This document shows, in pieces, positions 45,927 to 56,988 of a stretch of 64,000 bases of DNA. Source of the DNA: Chlorophyllum brunneum (taxonomy: Eukaryota; Basidiomycota; Agaricomycetes; Agaricales; Agaricaceae); assembly GCA_963576785.1 (NCBI GenBank), contig OY756142.1:248001-312000 (forward strand), read 5' to 3'. The translations under genes were made by a program, and so were the position numbers. Numbering within the stretch: position 1 is the stretch's first letter; every line of letters begins with the position of its first letter. The notes beneath the pieces are model-generated. The model was not told the origin of the DNA and made no database searches. It saw nothing but the letters and a program-made list of their open reading frames with translations.

Positions 45927-46565
45927 GATGCGAGTGGGCCATCATTGTCGATGGAAGTTATAAGAAACTTGTCCCAAGACCTATTTCTGAAATCCTGATA
46001 AAACATCAAACGCGGGAGTTCAAGATTCTATTTTCATTCAAGAAACATGATTCTGCATCCCCCGTAGCTCATTTAAGAGGGTTACCGGGGGGTTTGCGAT
46101 ATCATCTTAAGGATGAGGTGGAGTCTGGATTGAGCGAGGTGCTCTTGACTTGACCATGCGCATCGATGTGACCGCTAATGAGATGGATCAGCTTCTTGGT
46201 TGAGCTAGGAGCAGATTTAGTTAGTGGGGAAGGAATTCCTCCAATGGATCATGTCAATCATCCGGTGCAGAAACCATCTGCAGCCGCATAGCCACTATGA
46301 TATGTCAAATCGAGGAGTGATGTTGGCGGAACGGTTTATATGCATATATTTAAATTCGGCGTGGTGAAATTTCAGTCGTGCCTCTACTCCAGCCCCACAG
46401 GACGGATAATTTTACAAGGGATCATGGAGTATCCTTTGTATTCCGATAGTGATTGTCAATATGATTGAAGAACAAGAAGCAACACACTCATCAGCACGGC
46501 CAGCTACGAGAGGTCCAGTCCAACCCGTGATCCATCAGCGACTATTCCACATGCAGCGTCAGTGA
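45927..46565. other. Intergenic stretch
   Basis: About 640 bases upstream of the DUF6533-type gene and downstream of NEDD8. Nothing seen. Confidence 0.4.
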
Positions 46566-47030
46566 TTAACACCCTCCACGAAGCGCAAGGACAAGGTGCA
46601 ACACAGCCCCAGGCGTGATGCTGAAATCTTTTGCTGTCTTATCATCGGGCCTAAGATCCGGTGGTCAGAGCCACAGCCAAACAGTGGGAGTACTGTCAAC
46701 CACATACATTTGTCGGCCACCAAAGATCAGCCGTTGTTGTGCTGGAGGAACACCAGACTGCTCCTCGACCTTCTCTTTGATACGGGTGATCTACAATGTC
46801 ATTAGACACGCCCCGCGAGAGAGAAAGGTCCATACCTGGTCATCGGGGTTGATGTCGAGTTCAATCTGTGTAGTGCGGAGATGAAAAAAAGCGTTTAACC
46901 ACTAAAATCTAGGTGATCTATCGGGTGTTCAGCATACCTCCTTGCCGGTGAGGGTCTGTGGCACGCGCCCATCAGCGGACGAGACGAGACGATGGGAGGG
47001 CTCAGTACATACTTTCACTTTGATCAGCAT
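46566..47030 (-). CDS. RUB1: NEDD8/Rub1 ubiquitin-like modifier
   Basis: Five exons: 47030-47013 (MLIKVK), 46955-46938 (TLTGKE), 46865-46836 ([10 protein letters not shown]), 46790-46708, 46650-46566; 77 residues, the expected length. [20 protein letters not shown] and [17 protein letters not shown], then [18 protein letters not shown], complete the beta-grasp fold. The Ala-Leu-Arg-Gly-Gly end fits NEDD8, which has Ala where ubiquitin has Arg at position 72. A single Cys follows the diglycine, so the precursor needs one residue removed before use. NEDD8 is attached to cullins and activates SCF-type ligases, the class the F-box protein in this window would join. Every junction is in phase. The gene is hidden from simple open-frame searches because no exon exceeds 85 nt. 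Confidence 0.93.
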
Positions 47031-48285
47031 AATTATATTGTAACTTCAGCGCGTTGTGGGCGGAGTTATGAGTGGAAAGTCGGCAGGATGGTAGAAGTCG
47101 AGGAGCACAGAGTCGGGGCACATATATAATCACATGACTCATTTGTCATAGCTTGTTTTACGTAACTCAGAGGCTGTTCAATGCTGTTTGACCTTATTCG
47201 CTGGAGAAGTCTATCCCGCACTGGACAACTCATTCGGACCGCAATCCCAATTTCTAATCGCCTGCGCTCAGCGTGTTGAGATTTATTTAGGCAAGTAAGG
47301 CCCGGGATCAAATAGAACCAGCCCAAAGGTCCATACTGATCGTGAAATACATCAAGTCAGTAGAGGCCGAGACGGTCATAAAGAACAAACATAGCATGGT
47401 CAGTGTTACATGCATATATATATGGCCACCTCAACTCCGGAAGTGGTGTTTATTGGCACTTCCCATGTTAGGGATTTGACACTTCCCCGAGCCCAGCTCC
47501 GTCCTGAGGAACCAAAAGAAAAGGAAATTATCACTGTTCTCCCGCATAATTATATATCTCTCTTGAGCTATTACAGGTTGTGCCTGTATTTCAGAGATAC
47601 ATATCTGTCGCAGACTTCGATTGCACTGTGTGAGTTCCACGAATTTTACTGAAACCTTGTTGACGAATTTCTAAACTTTAGCCAAGCGGCCCGACGATTT
47701 ACCGTTACCCCACTTGCGTCATACAGTAAACGCCTGAGTGTATGTATCGAGCTGCATCCCTGGGGGGCCAGATGACCGTAAAGTCTTGGTATTCGCAACC
47801 TAGTGCATCCCGATACCCTCTAGCGAGCTCAAAATATGATACGCAAGCATTGAGCGGTAACCACAACAAACTCATCCCTTCGGTTAAGTCCTTGACTGAC
47901 ATTCCTGCTGTCCAATTACGTTGCTTTTCCCTTTAGGATACATCAAAAGCATTCCACGCACCTCTCGCTTCTTGAGAAGCATTATCCACAAATTATCCCA
48001 TGACAGGCCAAGTAGGTATACGGGGTATTTGTGGAAGAATCTGCGCCTCACGAATAGCTCAAAAGACCTTACAATAACCCCACATAACACTTACCCTTGT
48101 TTATAAGATTTGATTCGTCTACGGCTACACAACGGCGTCAAGTGTGAATCTCTTGGCATCTCAGAAGCAGTCCTTTAAAAATGTTCTACCGGAGCCGTCT
48201 TGACCGATTGCTTACCTTCCCTCGAAGACCTCCCCTCCTGCGAGCTCTGACACGAATCTCGACAACTTAACGAAACCTCAACGTA
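47031..48285. other. Divergent region between NEDD8 and the sugar transporter
   Basis: About 1.25 kb. Chance open frames only. The proximal ends should carry the two promoters. Confidence 0.4.
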
Positions 48286-50486
48286 ATGACTTCAGAAGAA
48301 AAACGGGGAGAGTCAAACGGAAAGGAACCGTCGGCTGATGCCTTAGTATCGCAGCTGGCCTCGCAAGATAAGATACCATGGTACAAGAAACCAAACCTTC
48401 GTTTACTGTACTTTTTCTTCTTTCCTACATGCATAGGAGTAGAAATGACGAGCGGGTACGGAAACCCATTCATAATCGGCGTTAATCCTTAAACTGACCG
48501 GAACAAGGTTTGACTCTTCGATGATGAACGGATTGCAAGCCGTTAATTCTTGGGATAAATGTGAGTAGATGACCTACTGCACGCGACGCTTTATTTCAAA
48601 TTGCTAATCTAACACGCAGTCTTCCATTCTCCCCGCTCGACCCTTCTCGGTCTTATGTCTTCTATGTATTCTCTCGGAGCGATCCTTTCTCTTCCTCTCG
48701 TACCCATCGTAACCGATGGTCTGGGCAGAAGGCGTGCAATTATCTTTGGTAGCATTATTATGATCATTGGGGCCATACTTCAAACGGCATCACAGAACTG
48801 TATGTTTGTGTGAACGTTAAAAAGCCATTCGACTGACAGACCTCGCAGATGCCATGTTTGTCGTCTCTCGGTTTATCTTAGGCTTGGGTATTCCATTCGC
48901 CATTGTTGCGGCTTCGTCTCTTCTCGGAGGTACCTCTCGCACGATTTTGTCTGGGGAGCAGATCTTTGATGGGCGTTTCCAGAGCTTTCACATCCTAAGG
49001 AACGAGCGATCATGGGTTCTCTCCTCAACTCCTGCTGGTTTATCGGTATGTCTTCTGTACCCAGTATAAATCACAAGTTTATGAACCGCAATAATTTCTC
49101 CAGGAGCAATTGTCGCTGCTGGTGTCACACTCGGTACCTTCAACATGAAGAGCACCTGGGGCTGGCGAATTCCTTCCATTCTCCAGATCTTTCCCTCAGT
49201 CCTCCAAATTTCGTTCATCTTTGGTCTCCCCGAGTCACCTCGTTGGTTGATCTCCCGGGGGCGTGGCGAAGAAGCCATGGCTATTTTAGTCAAGTACCAT
49301 GCTGAGGGTGACGTAAACTCCGAGTTCGTCAAGGCAGAGTATGTCCAGATCGAGAAGACTTTGGAACTGGAAAAGGAGACAGCCAAAGTAGGCTGGATGG
49401 ACATGTTTGCTACTTCTGGTATGAGGATGAGATTCATAGTCGCTTCGTTCCTTGGTCTTTTTACCCAATGGAGTGGTAACGGTTTAATTTCGTGAGTGCT
49501 TTCCAGTCCATGGATGAGCTCCACGGTGATGATAACTCTCCCAAGGTACTTCTTGGCTCGAATTCTTGATAACGTCGGAATCACCGATAATCGAACCAAA
49601 AATTTGATCAACTTGGCCAATACTTGCTGGGGTTTCTTTAATGCCACCATTCTTGCTTTAACAGTGTCTAGGTTCAAACGCAGGAACATGTACCTCGTAA
49701 GCTTGACTATATCCTTCGCGAAGGAATCTTCTCACCTGTTTTTCGATAGCTCTGCACCGTCTCTCTTTTGCTCATCTTCACCGGTTGGACCATCGCCAGT
49801 GCCCAGTATTCAATCACAGGAAGTCAAGGCTCTTCCCGAGCGGTCATCGCGTAACTCCAGTTCACAGCCTGTGGGTGACAAATGCTGACAGAAACACAGT
49901 TTCATTTTCCTCTACAGCCCGGCATACAACATCGGGTACAACGCCCTTACCTACAGTAAGCATCTTCTGCCCCAGGAGAGTGCGAGTGACTGACCGTCTG
50001 CTCATCAGCATTCCTCGTCGAGCTCTTCCCTTTCCATGCCCGTGCAAAGGGTCTCACAATGTTCCAATGCTTCGGCCGTCTGGCAGGCTTCTTCAACCAG
50101 TTCGTCAACCCTATTGGTATTGCCAATTCAGGTTGGAGATTTTACATCAGGTAAGCTACAATTCGCCATAGAAAGGTCCCAGACTGATTGCAATGTTTCA
50201 GCTATGTCGTATGGCTCGCATTCGAGGTCGTCTTCGTATACTTGTTCTTCCCTGAGACCGCACATAAGACTCTCGAGGAGCTTGCCTTCCGTAAGTGCCT
50301 AGACATATCCCAGAGCGCTTGGTCGATGACCTTGTTTCTCGTCCAGTTTACGAGGAAGACGAGCTCGCAAAGCAGAAGGAACGTGTTGAGAACGAGATAA
50401 AGAAGGACCACCAGCCACGACAGGATAGCGCAGAGAAGGCGAGCGTGGAGAAAGTTGATGATGCAGAGACGAGTAAGAGCTCGTAA
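48286..50486 (+). CDS. MFS sugar transporter, lactose-permease-like
   Basis: Twelve exons: 48286-48455, 48508-48560, 48620-48799, 48849-48929, 48983-49045, 49104-49491, 49546-49696, 49750-49850, 49900-49955, 50009-50150, 50202-50290, 50347-50486; 537 residues. Sugar-porter motifs are present: GFDSSMMNGLQAVNSWDKFH, DGLGRRRAIIFGS (loop 2 motif), SRFILGLGIPFAIVAASSLL, HPKERAIMGSLLNSCWFIGA, LPESPRWLISRGRGEEAMAI, FTQWSGNGLISYFLARIL and FPETAHKTLEELAFLYEEDE at the end. Twelve membrane helices are expected. The family takes up disaccharides or hexoses across the plasma membrane and is often annotated as lactose permease in fungi. The N-terminus is hydrophilic and Ser/Lys-rich, and the C-terminal tail is charged. 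It looks intact. Confidence 0.9.
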
Positions 50487-50738
50487 AAGTAAATGGGAGC
50501 TGCCACGGTGTCCAGTTTTCACGTCCCAAATAGCGATACGACCCAACGACAAAGCTTGAAGTATTTACAATTTTAAATCGGGATTCGATATATAGAATGC
50601 TTAATTCCTCAGGAGAGTGTCTTCTGGACCGAAGTGGTTTGCTACAGAACAGAATTGGGGCAAACAGACCAACAGTGCTTACGTAACCGTAATCGTTGGT
50701 TGAGTCTGTCATAGACAGCGAGTACTTCGCAGAGTACC

Positions 50739-51694
50739 ATGGAGGTCGATACTACAGAAGCGTCTGGAAATGCCTCTTCATCTCGGGAAACGGTACTTAT
50801 TTGCACTCTCTAACGAACAGTTTCTTACTCCAATACAGATGGCGCCATTTCTTATCCGCGCATTTGTGAAAATCGGCTCATTCCACCGCCTTTCGCTCTT
50901 TGAAGATGGCTCTCTTCCAACAACCGACGAACAACAATTATTTACTTGGTATAGTTGCTCCATCATTCATAGTTCTACACAAGTGCTTATACTTGGCCAG
51001 GAAAAATGCTACCCTTCGCGAGGTCCTAACAACCCTTCGCAATACCGCACCTCACATCCCCGAATACAAACACCCACTTGCACGTTTCTCCTTTCGCACA
51101 GTCTATGCCGACCCAGCCCTCAAAGGCCGTTACGCACACAAAGACCTTGGCATGGTCTATTCTCGCGACATTCTCGGTGAACCAGGCGCTTTAAATATGA
51201 CAGCTCCGCGTCTTCTCGACGATGTCGAGGGCGAAGACAGAGGACCTAGCGAACGCGAGAGAGAAGAACGTACATTGCATGATTTGAAGTTCTTACCGGG
51301 AGATTATCTCCTCGTTGCTGTCTTGCTGCCGAAGAATGTTACTATGCCAAATGAACTTGCAATCAAGGGCTCGGGAACTGGATGGAAGACAGCTCCGAGT
51401 GGGAGAGCTGATGTAGCTTGGGGAGGTCCCAGCTCTAGCGTGGCTCCACGAGGTAGCGAGGGACATTGGAGAGGTGGTAGCTCGAAACATCCTCCCCAAG
51501 GATCAAGACGCGGCGGGAGAAATGGTGACTCGGGTCGAGACAAGGACTTGGATCGCGATTCGCGCGTACCGCCTCCACGACGCCGTGATTCATCGCCACC
51601 TCCGCCCCCTCCTCGTGGTGGCCGGGGTAGGGGTGGGCGTAACGACCGGCGTTCACGGTCACGCTCGCGTTCGCCCCGCAGACGTTACGACTAA
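50739..51694 (+). CDS. SAP18: SAP18 (histone deacetylase / splicing-linked ASAP subunit) with RS/RGG tail
   Basis: Three exons, 50739-50792, 50839-50948, 51001-51694; 285 residues. After a short N-terminus (MEVDTTEASGNASSSRET) comes the SAP18 ubiquitin-like fold: MAPFLIRAFVKIGSFHRLSL, then TDEQQLFTWKNATLREVLTT, HPLARFSFRTVYADPALKGR and LHDLKFLPGDYLLVAVLLP. The typical animal protein is about 150 residues; here about 110 extra residues follow, rich in Gly/Ser, then Arg/Asp, Pro runs, RGGRGRGGRNDRRS and finally an alternating RS stretch ending RRRYD. SAP18 works in Sin3 deacetylase and in the ASAP/PSAP complexes at exon junctions; the RS tail fits an RNA-processing role. All introns are short, and the first is 46 nt. 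Confidence 0.9.
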
Positions 51695-52023
51695 AAATAT
51701 GTTCATTTCGTTCCTAACCTTGTATGGCTCTTAATCGATATATTCCGACCTCTTAGTCCACTCTCATATCAACTGCGAAACCGCTCTCGCAAAGCACTTT
51801 TGCGTTATGCTACATAGAGAGGTACAGATATGCACAAATACAGGGATATCTGCGAATGGACGTTCAGTATTTGTAGATTGAAAGCGAGTTGAAAGGGAGA
51901 TCAGACAAAAATAATGATTCCGGTTAGACTTGTATCCTCAAAGGAAACTCAGTTGAGGGAGTCTGTATTGTCATCGCTTCGGCCACGGAAAACCGGGACG
52001 TAAAAGGAATTCCAAATCTCACC
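51695..52023. other. Convergent 3' regions of SAP18 and eS12
   Basis: About 330 bases holding the two 3' UTRs and terminators. No open frame of note. Confidence 0.5.
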
Positions 52024-52516
52024 TTAGCGGTTCTTAAAGTAGTCGAGGAGGACGTGGAGTCCTTCAGACTCAACACCGTATTCCTTGACAACAACACAGC
52101 TGCAACCAACGACCTTGCGGGGGTTGCCCTCACGATCGATCTTGCAGAGACCAGCCCAGGTACCAAGGACCTTGGCATCTCCGACCTTGATCAGGTTAAT
52201 CTTGTGTTCGGCGCAGAGTGCCTCAATGAGTTTGATGTACTCGGCCTCAGTGCAGGTCTCAACGAGAACGCAAAGGTGGGCCTGGCGTTTGTCGAGGGCC
52301 TTGGCGCACTCACGGAGACCACGAGCAAGACCATCGTGGACGAGAGCATTTTTCAGGACTTGCTGCATTAAAATGTTAATCCCGTTTCCCGGTAGTTGGT
52401 AGTATCGTACACACTTGAAGAGCCTCCTCAACGGTAAGCTTTCCTTTAGGGGCCTCAGTGGTGACCTCAACCTCAGGGGCGGCGTCAACAGGAATGTCAT
52501 CTCCAGCGTCAGACAT
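52024..52516 (-). CDS. RPS12: 40S ribosomal protein eS12
   Basis: Two exons, 52516-52415 and 52362-52024; 146 residues. The N-terminus is acidic ([18 protein letters not shown]), then [80 protein letters not shown] and [20 protein letters not shown], ending LLDYFKNR. This is a full-length eS12, a eukaryote-specific protein of the small subunit with an L7Ae-like fold. The intron sits in the short variable N-terminal part. It is head to head with SKI8, with 247 bases between start codons, and strong pyrimidine-rich stretches lie upstream. Confidence 0.95.
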
Positions 52517-52763
52517 CCTATAATGAACTCAGCACAAGTCTGACCAGCAATGACGACTACCCTACGCACTTTTCGTGATTTCAGTTAATGTGATGAGTGG
52601 TGATGTCTTCGTCCGCTTTCGTTGATGTGAGGAAAATTAAAGTTCACGGCTGCGTTGTCTATATCGGGCAGTACAGACTCCGCTCGGCAAGATCCGATAT
52701 GATCCAGCGTCGCGCCGCCCTCGCCGAACTCGCATTGACGCGCTCTACCCGACAACTGCAACC
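52517..52763. promoter_or_regulatory. Bidirectional promoter, eS12/SKI8
   Basis: 247 bases between the two start codons. No clear TATA. A short plus-strand frame (ATG near 52603) ends within it and could be an upstream frame of SKI8. Confidence 0.45.
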
Positions 52764-54114
52764 ATGGTCAGTCCATATCGTATCTCATCGCCGGTGTAGC
52801 TGACAGCGACTTTCAGAGTCTAGTATTTCTGAATTCACACCAGTCGTCAGAACGTACATCTCGCTGCTGAACATTCTCACCAGCAAAATCTCATACCACT
52901 TCTTCCAGGCCACGACGACGCCATTTGGGGCGCTGCCTGGACATCTGCTGATAATGCCGTCTCTGTTTCCGCAGACGGTTCCATAAGCCAATGGTCTTCT
53001 ATTACCGGCCAGCGCCACCCTCCAAATGCCTCACTTCCGGCTCCACATACCCTTGCTCTCGTCTCCTTATCTGTATCTCCTGACGGCAAACGCGCACTAT
53101 ACAATAGCCTAGAGGGTCATACGTGGTTATGCGATCTCGAATCCGGCGATGTGATCGGTTCATATGAAAGTTATGCGGGGTCCAGTGAGGACGTCGAACC
53201 CTGTTCGTACCTTTGCTTCCCGTCGCCGTAAGGCTTCCACATGCTTTCATGAAATGCTGATTTACATTTTTATTCTTCCTATAACAGCTTGGTCCGTTTC
53301 ACTAAATCCTACAGGGAGCACGTATGCTTCGTCAAGTGCTTCTGGAAACATCACAACACGTTCGGCGGATCCCAGTAATTTTGGCGAGAGATTATCCTCT
53401 ATACCCTCCGGTCGCGTCAAATTCGGACTGAACTGTCGTCATGTACGCCTTGCTTCAAAATTTCATTCCAAGTCGATCGCAGCTAACTACTCGAACTCTT
53501 CACCCATACCTCAGTCCCCAGACGGTCGCAGAATTGCGCTTGCGCTTGAAACGGGCCAGATCTTCGTTTTCGATCTCGAAGCGAATGCCCTGTCAACCAC
53601 GTTCACATCGCACGCAATGGCCGTGCGATCACTATCATGGTCGGCCGATTCCAGTGTAAGTAATTGTATCCCCTGATCGTTTCGTTAAAAAGCATAATGT
53701 AATACCAACTTTGATTTCCCTCAGCTTCTGATGAGTGCTTCGGAGGACAGAAGGCTTGTCCTACACGATGTTCGCTCTGCTCCCGGTAACACGGTCGCTT
53801 CCTTCACTGGTCACACCGCTTGGGCTCTTAGCGTTGACATCTCTCCTGACGCAAAACTCGCGCTCTCTGGGTGAGTATGTTCCATCCATTTGGCCCTACT
53901 CGGCTAATCCACGACGGCATCCTCCAGATCTGCGGATAAAACCATTAAAGTCTGGGATATAGGGACACGAACGGCTGTTTCGACAATTCAGGACACTGGC
54001 GAAGTGTGGTCAGTGTCATGGAGGCCAAAACCTTCGGCGGCGGGGAGTCCAGGTGCATTCCTCAGTGGCGGAGAGGATGGATTTGTCCGGTGGTGGAAAG
54101 CCGGCGGTACTTGA
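52764..54114 (+). CDS. SKI8: WD40 protein of the Ski complex / PAF-associated Ski8-WDR61 family
   Basis: Six exons: 52764-52766, 52851-53202, 53288-53442, 53515-53655, 53725-53870, 53928-54114; 327 residues. Seven WD-type blades are visible, among them GHDDAIWGAAWTSADN, SPDGKRALYNSLEGHTWLCD, PSWSVSLNPTGSTYASSSAS, SPDGRRIALALETGQIFVFD, ASEDRRLVLHDVRSAPGNTV, GHTAWALSVDISPDAKLALS, SGSADKTIKVWDIGTR and SGGEDGFVRWWKAGGT at the end. Order, length and the C-terminal blade fit Ski8/WDR61 (Rec14), which scaffolds the Ski exosome cofactor in cytoplasmic mRNA decay and also acts with PAF1 and in meiosis. Exon 1 is the ATG alone in this model; the rest is secure. Confidence 0.82.
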
Positions 54115-54608
54115 ACTTGATACCCCAGATGTCATCGTTTCTTGTCAGGTATGCGGGCATTTTGTGTGATAATTGCCGCTCAGTAGTGTCCACCCGGTTT
54201 AGTTATATTACAGAGCTTCGTATCGTGTAGGCAATGCGTTCTCACAGAGCTTGTGTATCCTGGTGTAAGGTAATCTAACAAAGATCGGATCTCCTGCAGT
54301 GCGTCATCGGTCAACTGACTCACCATGCTGCCGATGACAATGGCGCCCGTACAACAAATACCTCAAGCTATAATCGATCAATTTACAGCAGCCCAAAGAA
54401 GTATTCTGAACGATTTTCATGCTCAGTACTCTCGATAGCAAGTAGATTGATTACAAAACGAGCCGAAAACGATGCATATATATACTATTACACGATTGTA
54501 TCGATAAGTGGAGATCCTGAGGCGTGTACTGATGGCAAGCCAAATAAAACTCATTCGTACGTCGGAGGTTTGAATGTTCCAGAGACGCAGTATCCTACCC
54601 AACCTCCG
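54115..54608. other. Convergent spacer between SKI8 and the WW-like gene
   Basis: About 490 bases. 3' regions of both genes; nothing else seen. Confidence 0.45.
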
Positions 54609-55698
54609 TCAAATGTGGACTCTTGTCAATGCGTGGATGAGGTCGTCGGAGATACGAGGGCCGGCATTCCCACCCGCAAGCTCATCGAGGGGCATAACAG
54701 CACCCATGAGCCACGCGATACACGCAACAGCATTCTGGTTTCCTGATGCCTGGCCAGCTGTGAAGGGGTGGGGTGAGAACCTCATGTTGGAAACGGTGAA
54801 GTATGGTGAGGGAGTGAGACTATAACACGTTTTACCTACCCTTCAGATAATTATACTGCCGGATGACGGCCTCTAGCTTTGACCCATCAAGAGGGAACAC
54901 GCGACCTTCTTTCGTCTTCTGCTGAGCTTTGATAATGCTGGTATCAGATGATCGCATCGCATCGAGGGTAGATGGGACCCACTGACCATAAGACAAGGCA
55001 CGTACGAACTGATCCTCGAGTGCAGGCGGGATCGATTTGTCATGTGCTGGGTACTCTGCAATAAAAGCCCAGAAGTGTTCTTTCGGTTTCTCAACAAGAC
55101 CTATCTCGAGGAAAGCACATGGCAGTCGCTTTAGTTAGCGATAACTCGCTTGAGGTGCGGAGTGGAGCCACGCAAGACATACCTCGCTCGTTCCATTCGT
55201 AGGACTTGCCAGCAGCCCTTGAATGAATCCCAACCCATGCATTGCTGTCCTTCACGTTACAGTCGGTGATAGTCATAACCCAATCAATCGGTAGTTTTTT
55301 GAAATCATAGTCGTCCACGAGTTCTTCGTAACAGTCATTCCTGAGTCCGATGACAATAGCACGAATTTCTGGGTTCCGGATATCGTCTGTGGAGAGCAAC
55401 CGCATCCCCAAGTTGTAGTAGTACACATCACGATTCGGATGCATAAACCACTGCCATGACTCGGGTACTTCAGCTCTATTGATCAATGACATCAAACGAG
55501 TAAGTATCGGCACGCCACGCAATTGGAGAAAGGAAGGTTGGAAGAAGATGGCAAGAAGGGGGAAAGGCTGATAAACGACTGATATACCGACCTCGTGTTG
55601 TCATTGTCATTAAGATAATAATTCGTCGTTTCAACAAATTCCAAGCTTTCGCTTGAAAAAGCCTCGTCTGGATTCGTGGGCAAATCGACATGGGCCAT
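54609..55698 (-). CDS. WW-like domain protein of basidiomycete type
   Basis: Four exons, 55698-55592, 55475-55183, 55100-54840, 54757-54609; 269 residues. After MAHVDLPTNPDEAFSSESLE the key part is AEVPESWQWFMHPNRDVYYY, a WW-like motif (W...HPxxxxYYYN) followed by TDDIRNPEIRAIVIGLRNDC and a DYDFKKLPIDWVMTITDCN stretch. The same order is seen in many uncharacterised mushroom proteins. A second region, EKPKEHFWAFIAEYPAHDKS with ALEDQFVRALSYGQWVPSTL, follows and the C-terminus has a short hydrophobic segment (ACIAWLMGAVMPLDELAG). Partner and role unknown; the WW-like fold suggests binding of proline-rich peptides, but the second Trp is replaced, so binding may be lost. Exon 1 ends at a weak donor (GTCGGT), chosen by phase. 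Confidence 0.7.
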
Positions 55699-56988
55699 TA
55701 TGATCGAGTGGTTCAGAGGGCACTTTAGGCACAAGGGGGAAAGGGGATTTGTTCTTCTGAAACCATCTTCGTTTGCAAAAATTCCAACTTTTTATACTCC
55801 TCACCCAACCCCACCGACCTGGACTTGGAGCCACGATGAACATTTCAAGTTCCGACTTTGCAACAAGTCACCCGCGAAAAGATAAATTGGCGAAGAACAT
55901 ATTCAGTCGATGCCTCAACCAGGAATCACGGAAGCCAGAGGGAGAAATACCGTGGCGCGTGGACATGGTGCTCCCAAGTAATGACAATACTCAAGCTCGA
56001 ATAGAGTGTGGATATATCTATATATGACACTCCGCGATCCGTCCCTGGTGTGTTATCATATGTGAATGATATGAATGACGACGACAAAACAGACAGTCCA
56101 TGGCAGGTGAGTGGCCTCAGGAGGCTATCCGCTGTCCGTCCGACCACGAGGCCGGAGCACTTGACATAACAATAACGTCTGAGTGTGAAATGTCTGGAAT
56201 GGCATCGCCATTTCGAATATCAACGTTCCTGCCCTTTCCTTGAAGACCATGGAGCAGCTCGGGTTAATGCGTCGAGTAGGGATGAGAACCACAAAAGAGG
56301 GTCTGATTTTCCATTTCCGTTACGTGAGGTTATCGATAACACGCCGCAAAAACGCCAACAATAGCTCTCCGTTGAAAGCCGCTTCCCATCTCCGCCATTT
56401 CGAGGCGATATCGTCACACGGCAGGGCTGAAGAACCGCAAACACCATCGGAGCGCTCTGGTAGGGTTTTGCTAGGGGACTCGCTTCGGTATAACTGACGG
56501 ACCCTACTAGGCGTTGAATACAACAGGACTACACTAGAATTACACGTAATCATTAATCAAAGCAGTGCCACATATATAATAAAGATAACATATCAGTTTG
56601 CCATCGGTGGTGAGAAAACATACAACTACAGCAGCGGAGCTGGGAAGCGACGAACCCTTGCAACCCATTATAAATCCGTAGTGGGGTTCAAACGATGCGA
56701 GAAGCACTCTTTTGTTCACCAAAACGTACCGAGGGCGTATCACCATGCCCATAGTGACTACATTCGGGTGGCTGGTTCCGTGCCGTGATTCCGAGCGGGC
56801 AAGTCTGCTGGCAAAGAATGAAAACCAAAACGAACTCATCCGCGGCCATCTACGGAATCATTCACTGTTGTAACTTCTATGGGCATTCCGAATGCAAAGC
56901 GGTGATCTCCAAAATTAAGCGACTTACATGATTGGCATTAAAAAGGGTGTGTGTGAATTGATGACTCCTGCTCAGATAAGTCGGTACT
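55699..56988. other. Intergenic stretch, about 1.3 kb
   Basis: Upstream of the WW-like gene and downstream of the coiled-coil gene. Short frames on both strands lack motifs. Nothing else seen. Confidence 0.45.

Noticed and set aside
50291..50313. A 23-nt intron in the last part of the MFS transporter
   Set aside because: Too short; using the acceptor at 50346 gives a normal 56-nt intron and the conserved LEELAFLYEEDE sequence.
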